Assembly (NCBI GenBank): GCA_017547995.1
Contig: JAFYNW010000220.1
Coordinates: 1 to 11,614 of the forward strand
Source of the DNA: Clostridia bacterium
Lineage (GTDB): Bacteria > Bacillota > Clostridia > Oscillospirales > Butyricicoccaceae
DNA: 11,614 bases
Direction: 5' to 3'
Shown one piece after another: positions 1 to 5,840 of this stretch (positions are counted from its first letter, which is position 1; the number at the start of each line of letters is the position of its first letter). The translations under genes were made by a program, and so were the position numbers. The notes beneath the pieces were generated by a model. That model was not told where the DNA came from. It ran no database searches and worked only from the letters and a program-made list of their open reading frames with translations.

Positions 1-1
1 G

Positions 2-634
2 ATTCTCGCCTTCACCCTCGGTGGCTGTATCGGCTTCGAGCGAGGCAAACGAGGACGTCCTGCAGGGCTTCGCACTCACGTTTTCATCTGCATGGGCGCA
101 GCAATGACTGTGCTTGTCAGCCTTTACGTTGTCAACGTGCTCGGCTATGACGGCGACGTTTTCCGTGTCCCTGCTCAGGTTATTTCGGGCATCGGTTTTC
201 TCGGTGTCGGCACTATTCTCGTTACGGGACGCACTCACGTGCGTGGTCTGACAACGGCGGCAGGCCTTTGGAATGCGGCTATCATCGGCATTGTGACAGG
301 CTACGGCTTCTATGAGATTGCTATTGTGGGCACGCTTCTTTCCACAGTGACTATCGGCTATCTTCACAACGTTGAAAACAATTTCTATAAGACAAACAAA
401 CATTTCGAGGTTTATCTCGAAGTCGGCTCGATTGACAACGTGACAAACTGCGTCAATCGTCTTAATCTTGAGTTTTATTCCAAGAATATCGAAATCCGTC
501 CGCCTCGCAGTGCAACCTCGGGCAACGTGGGCATTGAGGCTTCGGTTTCTCTTCCACGCAACTCCACAAAGGAGCAGGTTGTTTCAAAGCTGAACAAAAT
601 CGAAGGCGTATTGTTTGCTCTTGAAAGTAAATAA
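2..634 (+). CDS. MgtC/SapB family membrane protein, 5' truncated by the window edge
   Basis: The reading frame is already open at base 2 and no start codon lies before the ATG at 92, so the gene begins outside the window; 210 residues are visible. The translation opens with a hydrophobic segment and the family signature GGCIGFERGKRGRPAGLRTH, continues through glycine-rich membrane helices (MGAAMTVLVSLYVVNV, ISGIGFLGVGTIL, then GLTTAAGLWNAAIIGIVTGYG), and ends in a soluble C-terminal domain of about 80 residues with the ACT-like look usual in longer MgtC homologues. MgtC proteins sit in the inner membrane and are linked to growth at low magnesium and to survival of intracellular pathogens; in non-pathogens the role is unclear. 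Full-length relatives have about 220-235 residues, so perhaps 10-25 are missing. It is the only plus-strand gene here and ends at a strong terminator. The family call is secure; the physiological role is not. Confidence 0.88.
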   Translation: MLAFTLGGCIGFERGKRGRPAGLRTHVFICMGAAMTVLVSLYVVNVLGYDGDVFRVPAQVISGIGFLGVGTILVTGRTHVRGLTTAAGLWNAAIIGIVTGYGFYEIAIVGTLLSTVTIGYLHNVENNFYKTNKHFEVYLEVGSIDNVTNCVNRLNLEFYSKNIEIRPPRSATSGNVGIEASVSLPRNSTKEQVVSKLNKIEGVLFALESK

Positions 635-641
635 AATAATT

Positions 642-671
642 AAAGCCATCCATACGGGTGGCTTTTGTTTT
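642..671 (+). terminator. Intrinsic terminator of the mgtC-like gene
   Basis: A 9-bp stem, AAGCCATCC (643-651) with GGGTGGCTT (656-664), contains one G-T wobble, closes a 4-base loop and is followed by TTGTTTTG. It begins eight bases after the stop codon, so it is well placed to end the plus-strand transcript. Confidence 0.85.
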
Positions 672-689
672 GTCTGCGGCAAAGTGAAC

Positions 690-703
690 TGTGACAAGTC
701 ACA
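690..703. repeat. Palindrome TGTGACAAGTCACA, first copy
   Basis: The site TGTGAC-AA-GTCACA is a perfect inverted repeat with a 2-base centre. Thirteen of its bases (TGTGACAAGTCAC) recur exactly at 11582-11594, also beside a terminator-like hairpin. It resembles an operator for a dimeric regulator, or the border of a mobile repeat. It differs from the CRP consensus, which has six rather than four bases between the TGTGA and TCACA arms. Confidence 0.5.
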
Positions 704-719
704 TTTAATAGATTTACAA

Positions 720-770
720 CCCCTCCGTCACCTGTGGCGCCACCTCCCCTCACACAGGGGAGGCTTTCAA
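720..770. repeat. GC-rich intergenic hairpin repeat, short form (copy D)
   Basis: The block starts CCCCTCCGTCACC and ends with a perfect 8-bp hairpin, CCTCCCCT (743-750) with AGGGGAGG (756-763) around the loop CACAC, followed by CTTTCAAG. It matches the layout of the copy at 4341-4394 and shares wording with the longer copies at 4417-4497, 5764-5840 and 7891-7965. Its middle hairpin has decayed: GTCACC no longer pairs fully with GGCGCC. Confidence 0.7.
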
Positions 771-793
771 GTTGTGTCTGCGACGCATCAGAT

Positions 794-912
794 AAGCGGG
801 AGGTCGAGGGCGCCGTCCCCTACAAAATCCGTAGGGAGGTCGGTCCCTACGTTTTGCGGCGAGAGCAAGCCCCCGCCCTACGGGATTGTAGGGGCGAGCA
901 TTGCTCGTCCTG
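794..912. repeat. Mosaic of short GTAGGG-type inverted repeats
   Basis: This stretch contains repeated forms of GTAGGG and its complement. Clear stems are GTAGGGA (831-837) with TCCCTAC (844-850), and GGGCGAGCA (892-900) with TGCTCGTCC (902-910; one G-T pair). The CCCTAC near 877 can also pair with GTAGGG near 887. It resembles the REP-like palindromic intergenic elements of gut Clostridia and is often mis-called as small proteins. Family membership is from memory; the stems are read directly. Confidence 0.6.
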
Positions 913-965
913 TATGATAGCACCGCAGGTACATTGACCTCCTGAATGGAACATAGTGCTTTCCG

Positions 966-992
966 CTTTCTGCGAATTCATTTCGCTGAAAG
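966..992. other. Imperfect hairpin, 10 bp with one T-T mismatch
   Basis: CTTTC-T-GCGAA (966-976) pairs with TTCGC-T-GAAAG (982-992) around the loop TTCAT. Neither strand has a T-tract after it, so it is not a standard terminator. It lies in the gene-free convergent region and may be part of a repeat or of a structured RNA. Confidence 0.55.
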
Positions 993-1032
993 TTGAACAT
1001 CTTATTCAGAAGTGAAATATGATAACCGGGGA

Positions 1033-1056
1033 CCCCATTGAGCCTGATCAATGGGG
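1033..1056. other. Perfect 9-bp hairpin without a T-tract
   Basis: CCCCATTGA (1033-1041) pairs perfectly with TCAATGGGG (1048-1056) around the loop GCCTGA. It lies just past the ispH-rpsA terminator as seen from the minus strand. No U-rich tail follows on either strand. It could be a back-up structure at the 3' end of either convergent transcript, or part of a repeat together with the hairpin at 966-992. Confidence 0.55.
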
Positions 1057-1071
1057 AAACCAAAGCGACAT

Positions 1072-1106
1072 AAAAAGAAAAAGCCACTCGTGATGAGTGG
1101 CTTTGA
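1072..1106 (-). terminator. Intrinsic terminator of the cmk-plsC-ispH/rpsA unit
   Basis: Read on the minus strand, AAGCCACTC pairs with GAGTGGCTT (plus-strand arms 1081-1089 and 1095-1103) in a perfect 9-bp stem with a 5-base loop, followed by TTTCTTTTTA. It starts about 27 bases after the stop codon of the fusion gene, a textbook position and form. Confidence 0.9.
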
Positions 1107-1130
1107 TTTTCTTTGTAGTGAAAAGAAGAA

Positions 1131-3086
1131 TTATTCAGCGTCTGCCTGTGCTTCTTCTGCTGGAGCTTCAACAGCTTCGAGGAGTGCACGGATGGAGAGG
1201 GAGATCTTCTTGTTTTCCATGTCGATTTCTGTGATCTTAGCGTCGATCTTCTGGCCAATCTTGAGAACTTCTTCTGGCTTGCCGATACGCTTGTCAGCGA
1301 TCTGAGAAATGTGGATGAGGCCGTCAACGCCTGGCATTACTTCTGCGAAAGCACCGAATGGCATGAACTTAACGATTTCAACGTTAGCTACGTCGCCTGC
1401 TGCGTACTTTTCAACGAACTTTGTCCATGGGTTTTCGGATGCGAGTCTGTAACCGAGGGAGATCTTCTTCTTATCTGCGTCGAGAGCGATAACGAATACG
1501 TTGATCTTCTGGCCGATTGTGAGAACTTCGGATGGGTGCTTAACGTGGTTCCAGGAAAGTTCGGAAATGTGAACCATGCCGTCTACGCCGCCGATATCAA
1601 CGAATGCGCCGTAGGATGTGAAGGACTTAACTGTACCTTCGTACTTGTTGCCAACAGCGATTTCTGCCCATACCTTAGCTTCAGCTTCCTTGCGAGCGTT
1701 AACCTGGAGAGCACGGATAGAACCAACAACTCTTCTCTTCTGGCGGTTAACTTCTGTGATGAGAACAGGGTGCTTTGTCTTCATCATGGAGTCAAAGGAT
1801 GCGTCCTTTGCGAGACCTGTCTGGGATGCTGGGATGAATACGCGTACGCCGAGAACGGATGCAACTACGCCGCCCTTGTTCTGGTCTACGATAACGCCTT
1901 CAACAGGTGTCTTTTCTTCGCAAGCCTTTTCAACAACTTCCCAGTTCTTCTGAGAATCAAGTCTCTTCTTGGAGAGCATGATTGTGCCTTCAACGTCGTT
2001 TACACGAACAACGAAGCATTCGATTTCCATACCGATCTTGATGTTTTCTTCAACGTTGAATGTTGGGTCGTCGGAAAGTTCGCTCATTGGGATGTAGCCA
2101 TCCTGCTTTACACCGAGGTCAACGTGAATGTCTGTAGGCTTGATCTGAGTTACAGTACCTGTTACCTTATCTCCTGTATGTAAAGTTTTGAGGGATTTCT
2201 CCAAGAGTTCTGCGAAATTTTCTTCTTTTGCTACGATGTGGTTTTCCATCTTCTTATTTACCTCCTTAATGATCAAATCGGGAGTGGATGCGCCGGCTGT
2301 AAGGAAAACACCATTATCTGTATCGATCTTAGAAACATCAAGCCCTTCTGAGTTCTCTATAAACTGAACGTTTTCCGAATATTCTGAAGCTATCTCGTAG
2401 AGCTTTCTCGAATTGCTGCTTGCCTTATCGCCGATGATCACGACACTACCGTATTTGTCTGCGTACTCTCTGACTTCGTTTTGACGGTCAGAGGTCGCCA
2501 TACATATTGTATCAAAAAAATTTGCATTTGTAAAACAATTTTTTAATTTTTTTTGAAAATTTACAAAAAGTTTTTTATTGAGCGTTGTCTGCGCAACGAC
2601 AGAAACCTCTGAATCTGAATTTTTCTCAAGTAAATCTCTGAGTTCTTCTTCATTTTCAGCAATATATCCAACTTTTGCGCGACTTTTAATTCCCAGGACC
2701 TCCGGGTGTGTTTTGCTGCCTACAATGATGACAATTCTGCCGTTTTCGCTCTCTTTTTCCACAATCCTGTGGATTTTGAGCACGTTAGGGCATGTTGCAT
2801 CGTAAATCGTGCAGCCTTTTTCTCTCAGAAGTTCCTCATCTTCCTTTGTAATTCCGTGGGCTCTGATGAGCACAGCGGACCCCATTGGCACGTCTTCAGC
2901 CGAATCGCAAGGGATGATGCCCTTGCTTCTCTGGTCCTCGATGACGAACTTATTGTGGATGATTGGTCCTGCAGTATATATAGGCTGATGGTCGAGCGCC
3001 TTGCTTTCAGCCATATCGACGGCACGTCTTACGCCATAGCAGAAGCCGGCGTATTTGCCGATTTTAATATTTGCTTTCGAGTCCAT
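1131..3086 (-). CDS. ispH: IspH-ribosomal protein S1 fusion (4-hydroxy-3-methylbut-2-enyl diphosphate reductase plus four S1 domains)
   Basis: Residues 1-283 form IspH, the [4Fe-4S] enzyme that makes IPP and DMAPP in the last step of the MEP pathway. The three cluster cysteines are visible at C16 (GFCYGVRRAV), C99 (DATCPNV) and C195 (TICMATSDRQ). The substrate-pocket signatures are also present: H44 in IIHNKFV, H77 in RAHGI, and H127/E129 in KTHPEV. Residues 300-651 hold four S1 RNA-binding repeats (about 302-377, 393-459, 477-549 and 562-635) and a short acidic alanine/glutamate-rich tail. At 651 residues this is the size of the fused IspH-S1 proteins known in Clostridia. The start has GGAG seven bases upstream, and the first 23 bases overlap plsC, implying translational coupling. 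The S1 half is GC-richer and uses codons like those of a highly expressed gene, whereas the IspH half is AT-rich. A strong internal ribosome binding site precedes residue M280 at the junction. Confidence 0.95.
   Translation of the reverse strand: MDSKANIKIGKYAGFCYGVRRAVDMAESKALDHQPIYTAGPIIHNKFVIEDQRSKGIIPCDSAEDVPMGSAVLIRAHGITKEDEELLREKGCTIYDATCPNVLKIHRIVEKESENGRIVIIVGSKTHPEVLGIKSRAKVGYIAENEEELRDLLEKNSDSEVSVVAQTTLNKKLFVNFQKKLKNCFTNANFFDTICMATSDRQNEVREYADKYGSVVIIGDKASSNSRKLYEIASEYSENVQFIENSEGLDVSKIDTDNGVFLTAGASTPDLIIKEVNKKMENHIVAKEENFAELLEKSLKTLHTGDKVTGTVTQIKPTDIHVDLGVKQDGYIPMSELSDDPTFNVEENIKIGMEIECFVVRVNDVEGTIMLSKKRLDSQKNWEVVEKACEEKTPVEGVIVDQNKGGVVASVLGVRVFIPASQTGLAKDASFDSMMKTKHPVLITEVNRQKRRVVGSIRALQVNARKEAEAKVWAEIAVGNKYEGTVKSFTSYGAFVDIGGVDGMVHISELSWNHVKHPSEVLTIGQKINVFVIALDADKKKISLGYRLASENPWTKFVEKYAAGDVANVEIVKFMPFGAFAEVMPGVDGLIHISQIADKRIGKPEEVLKIGQKIDAKITEIDMENKKISLSIRALLEAVEAPAEEAQADAE
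2247..2267 (-). promoter_or_regulatory. Internal Shine-Dalgarno and ATG at the IspH/S1 junction
   Basis: On the minus strand AAGGAGGT (2267-2260) lies ten bases before an in-frame ATG (2249-2247), codon 280 of the fusion. The sequence encodes IKEVNKKM, the end of the IspH fold, so the site falls exactly between the two protein modules. Initiation here would give a 372-residue, four-domain S1 protein, close to the size of stand-alone S1-like proteins of Firmicutes. The spacing is slightly longer than ideal. That the site is used is an inference. Confidence 0.55.
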
Positions 3087-3642
3087 AAATGATCTCCATC
3101 ATTTCATTTGCCTTCTGTGTTACAAGCTCACCGTCACGGGAATTGCCTTCAATATAATAAGGCTGACCGAAGATGACCTTGCTCTTTCTGAAGAGCTTCT
3201 TGCCCTTTGTGATATAGACAGGGAGCACAGGAGACTTTGTCTTCATCGCAAAAAGAGCCGCGCCGTTTTTAGCTTCGATAGCCTCCTCACCCTTGACACG
3301 TGTGCCTTCAGGGAAGATGATAAGACGCTTTTCGTCCTTGAGTGTGCCGAGGCACTTCTTGACAGCGCCTACGTCGTTTGTACCTCTGTTTACACCGAAA
3401 GCACCCATCTTTTCAAGAAACCATGCGATTGGCTTGATTTTGAAAAGCTCAGCCTTGCCGATGATGCCAACCTTGCCGTCTCTTGGGATGGAGAGAAGCA
3501 CCATTACAACGTCGGCATTGGAGCTGTGGTTACCTGCCACAACAACTCTGCCTTCAGGAAGATTTTCCACGCCGTACGCCTTGAAAGGAAAGAAAAGGCG
3601 GAAAGGCAGGTTGATGAAATTCAATACGTTTTTATAAAACAT
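3064..3642 (-). CDS. plsC: 1-acyl-sn-glycerol-3-phosphate acyltransferase
   Basis: PlsC transfers an acyl group to lysophosphatidic acid to form phosphatidic acid at the cytoplasmic membrane face. The 192-residue product shows the acyltransferase motifs in order: NHSSNAD with the catalytic H39 and D44 (HX4D), GVNRGTND near residue 83, FPEGTR at 110-115, and the PVLPVYI block near 138. A hydrophobic N-terminal stretch (NLPFRLFFPF) may associate with the membrane. I chose the ATG at 3642: it overlaps the end of cmk by 11 bases, has GGAG ten bases upstream, and starts where the family usually does. An upstream in-frame ATG at 3699 would add 19 residues lying inside cmk and is less likely. The gene overlaps ispH-rpsA by 23 bases. 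The order cmk-plsC-ispH/rpsA recurs in Clostridia. Confidence 0.92.
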   Translation of the reverse strand: MFYKNVLNFINLPFRLFFPFKAYGVENLPEGRVVVAGNHSSNADVVMVLLSIPRDGKVGIIGKAELFKIKPIAWFLEKMGAFGVNRGTNDVGAVKKCLGTLKDEKRLIIFPEGTRVKGEEAIEAKNGAALFAMKTKSPVLPVYITKGKKLFRKSKVIFGQPYYIEGNSRDGELVTQKANEMMEIIYGLESKY

Positions 3643-4312
3643 CCTTTGTTTTCTCCATGATAATATTTTTAAGAAGCGCGTAGGATTCCTCGATACCAAG
3701 GTCGCTTGTGTCTGCGTGGACAGAATCCTCTGCAGGCTTGAGCGGAGCCACGTCTCTGTTCATATCGTTGTAGTCGCGCTGCTCCATCTGCTTATACGTT
3801 TCTTCGTAAGTGACCTTTTCGCCCTTTGCGATAAGCTCGTCATATCTTCTCTGTGCACGCTTTTCAAGGCTTGCCACAAGGAAAATCTTGACTGTCGCAT
3901 CAGGAAGGACAACTGTGCCGATATCTCTGCCGTCCATGATGATATTGTTTGTCTTACCCATATTTCTCTGGAGCTCGAGGAGGTGAGCGCGTACCTCAGG
4001 CACTGCCGAGCAGTTTGAGGCATACTTGCCCACTTCTTCCGTTCTGATAAGACCGGAAACGTCCTCGTTATTGAGATAGACGTGCTGTGTGCCGTTTTCA
4101 TAGCCGATTGTGACCATGATGTCAGGCAGCTGAGCGATTATATTTTCTCTGTCTGTGCTTTCGATGCCCTTGCGCATGATATAAAGACCGACTGCGCGGT
4201 ACATAGCGCCTGTATCAACGTAGACGTAGCCCAATTCTGCGGCAAGACGCTTTGCCATTGTGCTTTTGCCGGCACCGCTTGGACCATCAATAGCAACACT
4301 TATGTATTTCAT
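3632..4312 (-). CDS. cmk: Cytidylate kinase
   Basis: Cmk phosphorylates CMP and dCMP with ATP, recycling the CMP released by phospholipid synthesis and RNA turnover. The 226-residue product has the usual family length. It shows the P-loop GPSGAGKS (10-17), the DTGAMYRAV nucleotide-site block (33-41), DGRDIGTVVLPDA (127-139), and the C-terminal RDYNDMNRDVAPLKPAEDS block with the arginines that contact CMP. The start at 4312 gives the canonical MKYISVAIDGPSG opening and has AAGGGG eight bases upstream. The frame stays open to 4450, but that extension runs through an intergenic repeat and is not coding. The end overlaps plsC by 11 bases. The 5' region contains two palindromic repeats and no clear promoter. 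Confidence 0.96.
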   Translation of the reverse strand: MKYISVAIDGPSGAGKSTMAKRLAAELGYVYVDTGAMYRAVGLYIMRKGIESTDRENIIAQLPDIMVTIGYENGTQHVYLNNEDVSGLIRTEEVGKYASNCSAVPEVRAHLLELQRNMGKTNNIIMDGRDIGTVVLPDATVKIFLVASLEKRAQRRYDELIAKGEKVTYEETYKQMEQRDYNDMNRDVAPLKPAEDSVHADTSDLGIEESYALLKNIIMEKTKDVL

Positions 4313-4340
4313 AATTGTATCCCCTTTTATATATTGAGCA

Positions 4341-4394
4341 ATCCCTCCACCATCATCCGATGGTCCCCCTCCCTTTACACAAGGGAGGCTTTGA
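4341..4394. repeat. GC-rich intergenic hairpin repeat, short form (copy A')
   Basis: ATCCCTCC is followed by two perfect hairpins: ACCATC (4349-4354) with GATGGT (4359-4364), and CCTCCCTT (4368-4375) with AAGGGAGG (4381-4388) around TACAC, then CTTTGAGAG. The plan matches copy D at 720-770. It lies in the cmk 5' region, with the longer copy A about 25 bases further upstream of cmk. It has no leading first hairpin. Confidence 0.7.
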
Positions 4395-4416
4395 GAGAGA
4401 ACTTTTTCACTGTTAT

Positions 4417-4497
4417 TTGATAAACGGATGCTGTGCATCCTACACCTCATCCGTCACCTGCGGTGACACCTTCCCCTCAATGGGAAGGCTTTAATTG
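4417..4497. repeat. Three-hairpin intergenic repeat, long form (copy A)
   Basis: The unit starts TTGATAAACG and has three hairpins in series: GGATGC/GCATCC (4426-4431, 4435-4440), GTCACC/GGTGAC (4453-4458, 4462-4467) and CCTTCCC/GGGAAGG (4469-4475, 4482-4488). TACACCTCATCC lies between the first two, and GCTTTAATT closes the unit. It ends four bases from the stop codon of the minus-strand flavoprotein gene. Copies B and C share the layout and the linkers but have different stem sequences. Confidence 0.75.
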
Positions 4498-4501
4498 CAT
4501 A

Positions 4502-5719
4502 TTACCATTCCTGGGCCATACCTGCAAGGTATGCTGTCGACCAGGCAATCTGCAGATTGAAGCCGCCTGTATATGCATCGACGTCGATGATTTCGCCTGC
4601 GAAATAAAGACCGCCAACAAGCTTGGACTCCATTGTCTTAGGTGTGATTTCCTTGACGGAAATACCGCCCTTTGTAACGACAGCCTCGTTATATCCGCCT
4701 GTGCCCACGATATCGAAGGTGAGATTTTTAAGAAGCTTTACAAGACCTTCGCGTTCCTTTTTTGTGATTTCGTTGACCTTCTTCGTAGGCTCGATGCCCG
4801 AAAGCTCGACGATTACAGGAATCATCTTGCTTGGAAGCAGATTCTTGATGCTGTTGACGAAATCGCGGTTGATATTCTCCTCGAAATCACGCAAAATACG
4901 CTTGTCCAGAGTTGCTTCGTCAAGGGCAGGCTTGAGGTCGATGGAAATCTGGCTTGGCTTTTCTCTGTCGTAATGAGCCGACATACTGAGGATAACAGGG
5001 CCGCTGACGCCCTTTTCTGTAAAGAGCATTTCGCCGAAATCGTCGTAGACCTTCTTGCCATTCTGTGTCATTGTAGCCTTGATGTTGCGGAGAGAAAGGC
5101 CTTCAAGACGCTTTGGAATATTGCCGTCGAGTGTGAGAGAAACGAGGGATGGTGTACACTGTGTGACAGTATGACCCAGGCTTCTCGCCATACCGAAGCC
5201 GTCACCCGACGAGCCTGTCTTTGGATAGGAAAGGCCGCCTGTTGCGAGGATTACTCTGTCACATTCGAGAGTGAGTCTATCTGCGCGGACAGCCTTGACG
5301 TAGCCGTTATCTGTGATGATTTCACTTGCTCTGCACTGTCTTATCTGGATGCCGAGGCGTTTCATTTCCTTCTGGAGCGCTTCTGTAATATCCTTTGCTC
5401 TGTCGGACACAGGGAAAACGCGGTTTCCTCGCTCTGTCTTGAGAGGCACGCCGAGATTTTCGAAGAATTCCATAACGTCCTGCGGAGTGAATGCAGAATA
5501 AGCCGAGTAAAGGAAGCGTCCGTTTGTTACGGTATTCTTCATGAGTGTATCGAGGTCACAGTTATTTGTGACGTTGCATCTGCCCTTGCCCGTGATATTG
5601 AGCTTGATGCCCATAAACTTATTGCGTTCGAGCAGAGTTACTTCGTTGTATTCAAATTTTGCCGCGGTTATCGCCGCCATCATGCCGGCCGCACCGCCGC
5701 CTATTACGATAATTTTCAT
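4502..5719 (-). CDS. NAD(P)/FAD-dependent oxidoreductase, HI0933/BaiN-like family
   Basis: The product of 405 residues begins with a dinucleotide-binding fold, MKIIVIGGGAAGMMAAI, with the GxGxxG-type glycines at 7-12. It continues with the family blocks NITGKGRCNVTNN (41-53), LATGGLSYPKTGSSGDGFGMA near the middle, and the C-terminal VGGLYFAGEIIDVDAYTGG followed by NLQIAWSTAYLAG. These place it in the HI0933-like flavoproteins, often annotated as aminoacetone oxidase family or BaiN. The substrate cannot be read from the sequence, and family members do not all share one reaction. The start ATG is the natural Rossmann-fold start, although the best Shine-Dalgarno (AAAGGA) is about 12 bases away, longer than ideal. 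It appears as a single-gene unit flanked by long-form repeats on both sides. The same neighbour upstream of cmk is common in Clostridia. Confidence 0.9.
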   Translation of the reverse strand: MKIIVIGGGAAGMMAAITAAKFEYNEVTLLERNKFMGIKLNITGKGRCNVTNNCDLDTLMKNTVTNGRFLYSAYSAFTPQDVMEFFENLGVPLKTERGNRVFPVSDRAKDITEALQKEMKRLGIQIRQCRASEIITDNGYVKAVRADRLTLECDRVILATGGLSYPKTGSSGDGFGMARSLGHTVTQCTPSLVSLTLDGNIPKRLEGLSLRNIKATMTQNGKKVYDDFGEMLFTEKGVSGPVILSMSAHYDREKPSQISIDLKPALDEATLDKRILRDFEENINRDFVNSIKNLLPSKMIPVIVELSGIEPTKKVNEITKKEREGLVKLLKNLTFDIVGTGGYNEAVVTKGGISVKEITPKTMESKLVGGLYFAGEIIDVDAYTGGFNLQIAWSTAYLAGMAQEW

Positions 5720-5763
5720 GGTGTACGATAATCCTTTCTTTAGTTTATTTAATACCTGCGGTT

Positions 5764-5840
5764 ATATTTATTAAACGCCCAACGGGCTACACCTCATCCA
5801 CCGCAAGCGGTCCCCCTTCCCCTCGAATGGGAAGGCTTTA
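5764..5840. repeat. Three-hairpin intergenic repeat, long form (copy B)
   Basis: The hairpins are GCCC/GGGC (5777-5780, 5784-5787), ACCGC/GCGGT (5800-5804, 5807-5811) and CCTTCCC/GGGAAGG (5815-5821, 5829-5835), joined by TACACCTCATCC and closed by GCTTTAATT. The last bases include the stop codon of the minus-strand 76-residue gene (5838-5840). Stem bases differ from copies A and C, but pairing is kept. Confidence 0.75.

Larger units (their letters stand above)
635..1130. other. Convergent intergenic region without a credible gene
   Basis: Between the plus-strand mgtC-like gene and the minus-strand ispH-rpsA gene there are almost 500 bases with no believable coding sequence. Open frames exist (for example 734-937 plus and 878-1327 minus), but they run through palindromic repeats, lack a suitable ribosome binding site and have low-complexity products. 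In order the region holds the mgtC terminator, a short perfect palindrome (690-703), a GC-rich hairpin repeat (720-770), a mosaic of short inverted repeats (794-910), two well-formed hairpins (966-992 and 1033-1056), and the terminator of ispH-rpsA (1072-1106). Confidence 0.75.

Noticed and set aside
690..703. Classical CRP binding site
   Set aside because: The CRP consensus needs six bases between TGTGA and TCACA; here there are four.
720..912. Possible CRISPR array
   Set aside because: Repeated words are short, palindromic and irregularly spaced; there are no uniform repeats with unique spacers and no cas genes nearby.
734..937. Small plus-strand frame in the convergent intergenic region
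   Set aside because: It runs entirely through palindromic repeats and has no Shine-Dalgarno; such translated repeats are a common mis-annotation.
878..1327. Minus-strand frame of 149 codons near the 3' end of ispH-rpsA
   Set aside because: It overlaps the S1 coding region out of frame, crosses the ispH-rpsA terminator and ends in repeats; no coherent protein family is visible.
1311..2183. Plus-strand open frame of 290 codons opposite ispH-rpsA
   Set aside because: It is antisense to the S1 repeats, has no ribosome binding site and no recognisable domain; codon bias of the true gene keeps the opposite frame open.
2547..2555. A8 run in the ispH coding strand as a programmed frameshift site
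   Set aside because: A slippery A-AAA-AAA is present, but a -1 shift soon meets a stop and no stimulatory structure is evident. In this AT-rich stretch the run is more likely chance.
4433..5731. Long plus-strand open frame of 432 codons opposite the flavoprotein gene
   Set aside because: It begins inside an intergenic repeat, is cysteine-rich with no family resemblance, and mirrors the minus-strand flavoprotein gene, whose motifs are clear. It is an antisense shadow.
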